A stretch of DNA of 5,992 bases from an uncultured Verrucomicrobiae bacterium. GTDB taxonomy: Bacteria; Verrucomicrobiota; Verrucomicrobiia; Palsa-1439. This document shows, in pieces, positions 1 to 4,861 of the stretch. Below the pieces are notes generated by a model. It made no database searches. It saw only the letters and a program-made list of their open reading frames with translations, and was not told where the DNA came from. The position numbers were made by a program, and so were the translations under genes. The first letter of the stretch is position 1, and each line of letters begins with the position of its first letter. Location of the stretch: NCBI GenBank assembly GCA_937927265.1, contig CALBCO010000157.1, positions 1-5,992 of the forward strand, read 5' to 3'.

Positions 1-1
1 C

Positions 2-112
2 CGCATTCGCGGCTATGTTTAGACCGCCCGCAAGAACGGTCTCAATGCGATGGATGCGTTGCAGCGTGTGTTCCTCGGCACCCCCTTCGTGCCTGCGGTC
101 AACACCTCGTGA
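2..112 (+). pseudogene. C-terminal remnant of an IS66-family transposase with in-frame amber stop
   Basis: Reading from base 2 gives RIRGYV, a TAG stop at 20-22, then TARKNGLNAMDALQRVFLG followed by TPFVPAVNTS and TGA at 110-112. This closely resembles the C-terminal tail of IS66-family DDE transposases, where an IRGY(I/V) segment is followed by a T-A-R-K-N-G-type stretch and a short proline-containing end. The stop sits where a serine codon is plausible, and TCG to TAG would be a single base change. The upstream catalytic part is outside the window. The copy is probably inactive or truncated, although loss of only the last 30 residues might be tolerated, and a sequencing error is also possible. 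The family call rests on recognising a short C-terminal motif, not on the catalytic residues. Confidence 0.6.
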
Positions 113-155
113 GTCTCGCCCACGCGTCGGGTGCGGGCGCCGCGCCATTCACTCT

Positions 156-187
156 CAGGTGGCCGCCCCAAGGCGGGCGGCTACCTG
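156..187. repeat. GC-rich imperfect inverted repeat at the IS66 end
   Basis: CAGGTGGCCGCCC on the left pairs with GGGCGGCTACCTG on the right across a short central spacer. One position (G versus A) breaks the match. It lies between the transposase stop codon and the proposed element edge. It could be part of the terminal inverted repeat, or a hairpin that ends transposase transcription. No T-run follows it, so a standard rho-independent terminator is less likely. Confidence 0.55.
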
Positions 188-299
188 AGCAGTTACCTTC
201 TCCCTTCACCACCGCGTCCGATGTGCGTCCGCGACTTGTTCTTCCCCCTTACGGACCTCAAGGGCCACCAACCGCAGTGTCCACAAATACTACGCCGAT

Positions 300-1088
300 T
301 CAAGCGAAAGCTTGACACCGGTCACGGAGGCGGATGATGGTCTGAGAAATCTCCGCCAAGCCCGGCAGACATTCGATGGAAACGGCCCCGCGGTAATGCC
401 GCCGCCGGAGTGCGGCGAGCAGCCAGGCGAAATCCACGGCACCGCCACCGGTGGGCACGCACATTTGGCCGGGCGCGGCATCGCGGACATGGACATGCAC
501 CGCACGATCCAAAAACTCCGCCGTGGCCGGCAAGGGAATGCCTTGCATCACAAAATGACTCGGATCGTACGCAACTGGCAGATCGGGAATCGCCGCGAGC
601 AGACGACGGCCTTGTTCCACGGTTTCGAACGGAGTTTGCGCGTGAAGCTCAACGGCGAGCGTGACGCCGTCCGCAGCTTCGAGCATCTCACGAATCGTGG
701 TGATTTCGTCGCGTAAGACATCTTCCCACGGCCGATCTTTGACGAGGTAACCGGGGTAGAACGACGCGACCTGCACGCCGAGTCGCTTCATTAATTTGGC
801 GATGGCGGCGACTTCCGCGAGTCGCTGTGCGTTCACAGCGGCATCGGCGCGTTGGTGCGGATTCGCGACAGCGAGATTCATAGCCACCGGCTGGAGTCGG
901 TGTTGCCGGAGCAACGACTCGATGCGGGCAGCCTGAGCCTCAAAATTGGCGGCCACGTCGGCGGGAACGATGTGGTTCCAAGCTGGGATGCAAATCAGGT
1001 CCACCGCAGCGAAGCCAAGCGCGGCGACTTGGGCAAGCGCGTCGTCAAGGGATCCTCTGAACGCGCTGGTGGAGCAGGCGATTTTCAC
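300..1088 (-). CDS. Sugar phosphate isomerase/epimerase-like TIM-barrel protein B (xylose isomerase-like)
   Basis: The product is a 262-residue cytoplasmic protein of the AP-endonuclease-2/xylose-isomerase-like TIM-barrel superfamily. Members bind a divalent metal and isomerise, epimerise or dehydrate sugars and keto-polyols. The expected strand-end metal and substrate residues are visible: E147 in AVELHA, D175 and H178 in YDPSHF, H198/H200 and R202 in HVHVRDA, and E239 in SIECLPG. A glycine patch (TGGGAVDF, 213-220) is typical of the loop before the last strands. Length matches the family's usual 250-300 residues and there is no signal peptide. The start is GTG at 1088, which overlaps the TGA of the upstream dehydrogenase gene (GTGA), so translational coupling is likely. 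It is the last gene of the three-gene operon. The substrate is unknown; IolI/IolE-like or hydroxypyruvate-isomerase-like roles are possible but not shown. Confidence 0.88.
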   Translation of the reverse strand: MKIACSTSAFRGSLDDALAQVAALGFAAVDLICIPAWNHIVPADVAANFEAQAARIESLLRQHRLQPVAMNLAVANPHQRADAAVNAQRLAEVAAIAKLMKRLGVQVASFYPGYLVKDRPWEDVLRDEITTIREMLEAADGVTLAVELHAQTPFETVEQGRRLLAAIPDLPVAYDPSHFVMQGIPLPATAEFLDRAVHVHVRDAAPGQMCVPTGGGAVDFAWLLAALRRRHYRGAVSIECLPGLAEISQTIIRLRDRCQAFA

Positions 1089-2101
1089 AACTGTCCGGCC
1101 TTGATCATCAATTCTAGTGGAAATCGGTCTTGTGGCAACGGCAACGTGAGCTTGCGATGGAGCCGCGCGGACTCGTAAATCGCCATCAATACTTCAAACC
1201 CTTGCAAGGCAATATCGCCGTTCATCGGATGGGCTGTGCCGTGTTGCATGGTGTCGGCAAACAGCCTGTAGGCAACTGCAATGCCTGACTCCGTGGGGTT
1301 GGGAATTGGCACTGCACGCCACACGCCGCTGGCGGCGTCTTGAATGTCGAGGTTGGGCCATTGGTCACCTTTGCGCCAGAGTCGGCCGGTGGTGCCGAAG
1401 ATCTGCAGGTCGTGATAAGCGCTGTTTGGGTCGCGGATATCGCCGGTGAGCAATTCGCCGCGCCATCCGGAAGCAAACTCCACCACAGCAAACCCACCGG
1501 TCTCGATGACATGGCCGAACCGCCGTTCATTGCCGACTCTATGAATCTGACCGAAAACCCATGTGACCGGTTGGTCGCCGGCCAGATACAGCAAACTGTC
1601 CACCAAATGTGTGCCATCGCTGAGCAGGTCACCAGCACATTGGCAGCGAACGAAGCTGACGGCCCCGATCGCCCCCGCTTGAATCAATCGCCGGGCTTCG
1701 GTGAGGTCCGGGCCGATACGGCGTTGGTGGTTGATGACCAGTGGGATTTTCTTTTCCCGGCACACGGCGACCATTGCGCGGGCGTCGCCGAGATTGGTTG
1801 CCATTGGTTTTTCGCAATAAATACCGCGTACGCTGGGAAACTGCGCGGCGGCGATGGTGTAGGCCGCATGCGTATCGTTGGCGGTGCAAATGGCGACGGC
1901 GTCGGGGCGATGCTCGGCGAGCATCGCGTTGAAGTCGTCATGCGGTTTCGCACCGGTGGCCGCAGCGGCGGCTTCTGCATTGGTAGGGTTGATGTCGCAG
2001 ACGCCGGTCAATTTGAACTCCGGCAGGCTGGCGATGATCTTGGCTTGCATCAGACCCATTTTCCCACAGCCGACGAGTACGGTTTTGATTGAGGTAGTCA
2101 T
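1085..2101 (-). CDS. Gfo/Idh/MocA-family NAD(P)-dependent oxidoreductase
   Basis: The product is a 338-residue sugar or polyol dehydrogenase of the Gfo/Idh/MocA family, expected in the cytoplasm. The N-terminal Rossmann domain carries the dinucleotide motif GCGKMG (11-16), an acidic strand end (CDIN, 35-38) and the family hallmark EKP (97-99), whose lysine is the usual catalytic residue. The substrate domain follows, with INHQRR (123-128) and SDGTHLVD (161-168). The canonical family motif is D-x-x-x-H. Here H165 is kept, but the position four residues before it is S161, with an Asp at 162 instead. The ATG at 2099-2101 overlaps the preceding gene's TGA (ATGA), and its own TGA overlaps the next gene's GTG. 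A GGAG about 13 bases upstream may help initiation. Sandwiched between two xylose-isomerase-like proteins, it probably makes or consumes a keto-sugar intermediate. The substrate is not identifiable. Confidence 0.92.
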   Translation of the reverse strand: MTTSIKTVLVGCGKMGLMQAKIIASLPEFKLTGVCDINPTNAEAAAAATGAKPHDDFNAMLAEHRPDAVAICTANDTHAAYTIAAAQFPSVRGIYCEKPMATNLGDARAMVAVCREKKIPLVINHQRRIGPDLTEARRLIQAGAIGAVSFVRCQCAGDLLSDGTHLVDSLLYLAGDQPVTWVFGQIHRVGNERRFGHVIETGGFAVVEFASGWRGELLTGDIRDPNSAYHDLQIFGTTGRLWRKGDQWPNLDIQDAASGVWRAVPIPNPTESGIAVAYRLFADTMQHGTAHPMNGDIALQGFEVLMAIYESARLHRKLTLPLPQDRFPLELMIKAGQL

Positions 2102-2928
2102 GGAGTTGGCTCCGGCAGTGAATGAATGAATTCCCAGCTTTTTTCAACAGCTTCTTCGGTGGGCATGTCTTCGGGCGGGACCAGTTCCCAGTGCATCACC
2201 AGCCCCTTGGGATTGGGCGCACGCACGATGAGGTCGCGCCAGATTTCGCCAAGGCCCACATGCCCGTGGCCGAGCACGGCGCCTTTGATGACAAATGTAA
2301 GTGTCTTCGGATCGGGAAAAACGACATGATCTTTGAAATGAGTGCCGATAACATACGAGGCGGCTTCCCGGCAAGCGGGGACGGGTGGCTCGCCGATGAG
2401 ATAGCAGTTACCTGTATCGAGGAAGATGCGGAGATGTGGAGTGCGACGGCAGAGTTCAACAAGGTCACGACAATAATAATCACCGTGGTTTTCGATGCCG
2501 AGCGGACGACCAAGTTGGTGACATCCTTGGGCGAGTGGCGCGACGTGGGTGGCCAACCAGTCGAGTTGTTTGTCAAGACACGGCTCGGCGAGAAACCGAT
2601 GGACGCCGCCGGCGCTCATGTGGACGATCGGCACACGCAACAGGTCGCCATACGCCGCGAGGTCGGCAAGAAATTCGTCAACAGCTCGTCGAATCGCATC
2701 GGGCGTCAGTTGAAACCAGCGGATGGGCGGATGAACAGTCAGTTGCAGGTCGTGCTCGGCGACGAATTGGGCGACTTGGTCGCGACGGGCGGGGGACTTC
2801 ATCTCCACCAGCGGGAAGCACGCGGATTTGAAACCATGTTGGACGACCCACCGCAACTGATTCAACGTTCGGTCGCCTTCATACACGCCTGTGTCGCCCC
2901 GATAAATGCCGGCATATCCCCAAAGCAT
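2098..2928 (-). CDS. Sugar phosphate isomerase/epimerase-like TIM-barrel protein A (xylose isomerase-like)
   Basis: The product is a 276-residue protein of the xylose-isomerase-like TIM-barrel superfamily and the first gene of the operon. Metal-site and active-site candidates fall at strand ends in the expected order: E146-N147-H148 in GIENHGDY, D171 and N174 in LDTGNC, H197 in GTHFKD, H221/H223 in LGHGHVGL, and E248 in MHWELV. It has no signal peptide and is family-typical in length. It is clearly different from protein B downstream: the motifs correspond in position but not in sequence, so the two are distant paralogues rather than a recent duplication. The ATG at 2926-2928 is the only ATG, GTG or TTG start before an in-frame upstream stop. 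No Shine-Dalgarno sequence precedes it, and a promoter-like sequence ends six bases upstream. Fold assignment is firm; reaction and substrate are unknown. Confidence 0.88.
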   Translation of the reverse strand: MLWGYAGIYRGDTGVYEGDRTLNQLRWVVQHGFKSACFPLVEMKSPARRDQVAQFVAEHDLQLTVHPPIRWFQLTPDAIRRAVDEFLADLAAYGDLLRVPIVHMSAGGVHRFLAEPCLDKQLDWLATHVAPLAQGCHQLGRPLGIENHGDYYCRDLVELCRRTPHLRIFLDTGNCYLIGEPPVPACREAASYVIGTHFKDHVVFPDPKTLTFVIKGAVLGHGHVGLGEIWRDLIVRAPNPKGLVMHWELVPPEDMPTEEAVEKSWEFIHSLPEPTP

Positions 2929-2934
2929 GGGTGA

Positions 2935-2963
2935 TAAATATGGTCGCTGGTGGTTGCTGTCAA
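2935..2963 (-). promoter_or_regulatory. Sigma-70-type promoter for the isomerase/dehydrogenase operon
   Basis: On the minus strand a perfect -35 hexamer TTGACA (2963-2958) is followed by exactly 17 bases and then TATTTA (2940-2935) as the -10. The -35 is perfect, while the -10 keeps only the first three consensus positions. Only six bases (TCACCC) separate the -10 from the ATG at 2928. Transcription would then start at or next to the A of the start codon, giving a leaderless mRNA, which agrees with the missing ribosome-binding site. Confidence 0.55.
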
Positions 2964-3055
2964 CGATGACGTTTTCGTCTTGCGGGCACAGGTAAGGTCA
3001 CTGGCCTGCGGATGGGTTTTGGGGGAATTCCCAAGTCGCCTGGGCTGGGGGTGGG

Positions 3056-3064
3056 TGGTAGTAT
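3056..3064 (+). promoter_or_regulatory. Possible extended -10 promoter element for pdxB
   Basis: TGG then TAGTAT fits an extended -10 (TGn followed by a hexamer matching four of six consensus positions). It lies eight bases before the pdxB ATG. No convincing -35 is seen at the usual distance, as that stretch is G-rich. If used, it would give a very short or absent leader, as on the divergent side. The evidence is weak. Confidence 0.25.
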
Positions 3065-3072
3065 GTTTGGAG

Positions 3073-4104
3073 ATGAAAATCATTGCTGATCCCAATATTC
3101 CGTTTGTGCAGGAGGCGTTCGGCCCGCTGGGCGTAGTCCAACTGGTGCCGGGACGGCAAATGACGCCGGCCATCGTGCGCGAGGCTGAAGTATTGCTCGT
3201 CCGATCGGTTACCCAAGTGAACGCGGCGCTACTGGAGGGCAGTCGGGTACGGTTTGTCGCCACAGCGACCATCGGCACGGATCATGTGGACGAGCCATAC
3301 CTTGTTCGACGAGGGATCGGCTTTGCCAGCGCAGCCGGCAGCAATGCGAACTCAGTGGCGGAGTATGTAGTGGTGGCACTGTTGGAATTGGAGTGCCATG
3401 GCACGCTGGGTGTGGTGGGAGTGGGTAACGTTGGTTCCAAGGTGGTTCGGTATGCGCGGGCATTGGGGTTGCGCGTATTGGAGAACGACCCTCCCCGCCA
3501 ACGGCGCGAACCATTGCCGGAATTTGTCAGTTTGGAGCAGGTGATGGCCGAGGCGGACATCATCACGTTGCACGTTCCGTTGACAAAAACAGGACGGGAC
3601 GCAACGTATCACTTGTTTGATCCGCGCCAATTGCGGCGAGGCACAGTGTTGTTCAACACGTCGCGAGGTGCAGTGTTGGAAAACGCCGCATTGATCGCTG
3701 CCCGTCAACTGGGTGCGTTGGTGCTCGATGTGTGGGAAGGCGAACCCGTCGTGCCATTGGAACTGTTAAAACGGGCGACCCTGATGACGCCCCACATCGC
3801 CGGGTATAGTTTTGATGGAAAAGTCAATGGGACACGAATGATCTATGAAGCGGTTTGTCGCTTCTTGGGAGTCGCCCCATCCTGGCAGCCGCAGTTGCCG
3901 CCGCCGATGCAGCCGGTGCTAATCGGCGAAGACCTACGCGCGGTGGTGCGGCAGGCGTATGACATTCGGGCGGATGATGCTGCGTTACGGCGTGCCCCGA
4001 CAGCGTTCGACCGTCTGCGCGCGGAGTACCCGGTACGTCGGGAATTCCACAATTACGCGACTGGGGTGCCGGGGGCCAGCGATTTGGGCTTTCGGGCGTT
4101 GTAA
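3073..4104 (+). CDS. pdxB: Erythronate-4-phosphate dehydrogenase
   Basis: The enzyme oxidises 4-phospho-D-erythronate to 3-hydroxy-2-oxo-4-phosphonooxybutanoate with NAD, the second step of DXP-dependent pyridoxal 5'-phosphate synthesis in the cytoplasm. The 343-residue protein starts MKIIADPNIPF, as PdxB proteins do. Next come the substrate-loop residues R44-S45, ATIGTDHVDE (65-74), the NAD motif GVVGVGNVG (113-121) and DPPR (139-142), a PdxB-type adenosine-binding end. The catalytic trio is R198 (NTSRG), E224 (DVWEGEP) and H241 (TPHIAGYS). The C-terminal dimerisation domain is recognisable from AYDIRADD (295-302) and FDRLRAEYPVRREF (312-325). It is about 35 residues shorter than the E. coli enzyme, with part of the loss near the C-terminus. 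I chose the ATG at 3073 because the 41 in-frame residues upstream look non-coding and match nothing in the family. Plain phosphoglycerate dehydrogenase is less likely because of the C-terminal domain. Confidence 0.93.
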   Translation: MKIIADPNIPFVQEAFGPLGVVQLVPGRQMTPAIVREAEVLLVRSVTQVNAALLEGSRVRFVATATIGTDHVDEPYLVRRGIGFASAAGSNANSVAEYVVVALLELECHGTLGVVGVGNVGSKVVRYARALGLRVLENDPPRQRREPLPEFVSLEQVMAEADIITLHVPLTKTGRDATYHLFDPRQLRRGTVLFNTSRGAVLENAALIAARQLGALVLDVWEGEPVVPLELLKRATLMTPHIAGYSFDGKVNGTRMIYEAVCRFLGVAPSWQPQLPPPMQPVLIGEDLRAVVRQAYDIRADDAALRRAPTAFDRLRAEYPVRREFHNYATGVPGASDLGFRAL

Positions 4105-4167
4105 GGGGATCCCCGACAAGCGAATCAGAGCCATTCTGATAGTGGGCAGGTGGGCCGAGTTGCTCGG
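4105..4167. repeat. Cluster of three short inverted repeats downstream of pdxB
   Basis: Three small palindromes follow the pdxB stop within 63 bases: GGGGATCCCC (4105-4114), ATCAGA with TCTGAT across five bases (4124-4140), and CCGAG with CTCGG across TTG (4155-4167). None is followed by a T-run. They may protect or end the pdxB transcript, but as rho-independent terminators they are weak. The last hairpin ends on the first base of the earliest possible start codon (GTG at 4167) of the next gene. Confidence 0.4.
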
Positions 4168-4666
4168 TGTGGGGCTACTTGAATGCGAAATCTGATCCAG
4201 CGGGTTGGGTGCACAAGTTGCCCTTTGATGGCCATCGGCGGCTCGTCTTGGTCGTGGATGACAATGTGTTCGACCAGGAAATGACAGTGCGGCTATTGCG
4301 GCAGGCGTGGCCGTTTGAGAGCGGTCTGGTGATCGAACGCGCAGCGATGGGCGAGAGGCATTAGACCGGTTGCGGGTGGAGAAGTACGCGCTGGTGGTGT
4401 TGGACTGGAACATGCCGGGCATGGATGGCGGCCATGTTTTGCGCGAGATGCGGGCGCGGAATCTGGACATTCCTGTGATCGTCTTGAGCGGCTGTGCGCC
4501 GAAGGAGGTCGGCGGCGTCCTGGCACAATTCGGCGCGTGTTTTCTAAACAAGGACACGGTAGATCGCTCCGGGCTGCGCCGTGCAATTGCGGCCGCGATG
4601 GTCCTCGGCCCGTCTTGGCCGGGGATGTGTTCCCATCTGCCAGCCGTTGGCGGGATTCAGAAGTGA
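4167..4666 (+). pseudogene. Single-domain CheY-like response regulator receiver, split by a frameshift
   Basis: Two adjacent open frames together make one receiver domain. The first (from GTG 4167 to TAG at 4362-4364) holds the N-terminal strand and acidic pocket, RRLVLVVDDN with D31/D32, then helix 1 and strand 2. The second frame, open by 4355, reads EALDRLRVEKYALVVLDWN and then MPGMDG. It contains the phospho-acceptor Asp (LDWNMPGMDG), the switch serine (VIVLSG) and the conserved lysine (FLNKDT). The break lies around 4346-4358 (GGGCGAGAGGCA). One missing base there would restore the G-E-E-A-L pattern common at this point in receivers. No output domain or kinase follows. The true start is uncertain: GTG 4209 or TTG 4218 would give a more usual short N-terminus. 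It is either a pseudogene or a single-base sequencing error in a working gene. Confidence 0.78.
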
Positions 4667-4673
4667 ATCCCTG

Positions 4674-4699
4674 TGTGCCATTGTGACGCGCGTGGCACA
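4674..4699 (+). terminator. Inverted repeat after the receiver gene, possible terminator
   Basis: TGTGCCA (4674-4680) pairs perfectly with TGGCACA (4693-4699) around a 12-base loop, eight bases after the receiver gene's TGA. An alternative fold pairs TTGTG (4681-4685) with CACAA (4696-4700), so two stems compete. Only AATTT follows, not a real U-tract. The position suits a transcript end between this gene and dnaK, but an operator or processing site is equally possible. Confidence 0.35.
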
Positions 4700-4788
4700 A
4701 TTTCCCAGCAAGTGAGACGACCCAGTTTGCGCCGTGTCCCACCAAGGTTTTCCGAAATCCATGGCGCAAGTAATTGTGGTAAAGGTTG

Positions 4789-4819
4789 TTGTGATTCTCC
4801 CGAAAGGGCGTGGCATAAG
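4789..4819 (+). promoter_or_regulatory. Possible dnaK promoter
   Basis: TTGTGA (4789-4794) could be a -35, and TGGCATAAG (4811-4819) could be an extended -10 whose hexamer matches four of six positions. The 19-base spacer is long. No CIRCE operator (TTAGCACTC/GAGTGCTAA) and no clear heat-shock sigma factor promoter is visible before dnaK. The call is tentative. Confidence 0.25.
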
Positions 4820-4844
4820 CACTGCTAAGCCCTGTAGTCATTCT

Positions 4845-4850
4845 GAGGAG
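4845..4850 (+). promoter_or_regulatory. Ribosome-binding site of dnaK
   Basis: GAGGAG lies 11 bases upstream of the ATG at 4862. The spacing is slightly long but usable, and it is the clearest Shine-Dalgarno match in the window. It supports the chosen dnaK start. Confidence 0.6.
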
Positions 4851-4861
4851 ACTTTATAGTC

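Larger units (their letters stand above)
1..196 (+). mobile_element. Right-hand end of an IS66-family insertion sequence (partial)
   Basis: The window opens inside the 3' end of an IS66-type transposase gene. About 40 bases after its stop codon comes a GC-rich imperfect palindrome, and the sequence GTTAC at 192-196 follows. Read from outside inward on the minus strand the end starts GTAACTGCTCAGG, and IS66-family terminal repeats commonly begin with GTAA. I therefore place the outer edge near 196. The bases just outside (197-204, CTTCTCCC) would be one copy of the 8-bp target duplication that this family makes. The left end lies outside the window, so neither the pairing of the ends nor the duplication can be confirmed. 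The element ends about 100 bases beyond the stop of the last gene of the sugar operon, so it did not disrupt that gene. Confidence 0.55.

Noticed and set aside
301..314. Perfect CAAGC-GAAA-GCTTG hairpin at the end of the operon
   Set aside because: It covers the last codons and stop of isomerase-like protein B and has no T-run on either side. The stem is too short to call a terminator.
109..337. Two overlapping 68-residue open frames after the transposase remnant
   Set aside because: They run through the IS end and its palindrome, are low in complexity and proline-rich, and resemble nothing I know.
312..716. 134-residue open frame on the plus strand
   Set aside because: It is antisense to isomerase-like protein B, has no recognisable domain, and has no ribosome-binding site that I can see.
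1340..2092. 250-residue open frame on the plus strand
   Set aside because: It lies antisense to the dehydrogenase gene, shows no recognisable family motifs, and is explained by GC-rich codon use on the opposite strand.
2122..2934. 270-residue open frame on the plus strand
   Set aside because: It is the antisense shadow of isomerase-like protein A over almost its full length. The minus-strand product has clear metal-site motifs and this one has none.
2950..3072. In-frame 41-residue N-terminal extension of PdxB
   Set aside because: The extension overlaps the divergent promoter region, is Gly/Trp/Val-rich and matches no PdxB. The internal MKIIADPNIPF is the standard family N-terminus.
4813..4832. 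AGCACTGCT palindrome before dnaK as a CIRCE/HrcA operator
   Set aside because: Only a nine-base core is symmetrical. The CIRCE half-sites TTAGCACTC and GAGTGCTAA with a nine-base gap are absent.
4855..4860. TATAGT as a dnaK -10 element
   Set aside because: It lies between the Shine-Dalgarno sequence and the ATG, so a transcript from it would lose the ribosome-binding site. It is more likely chance.
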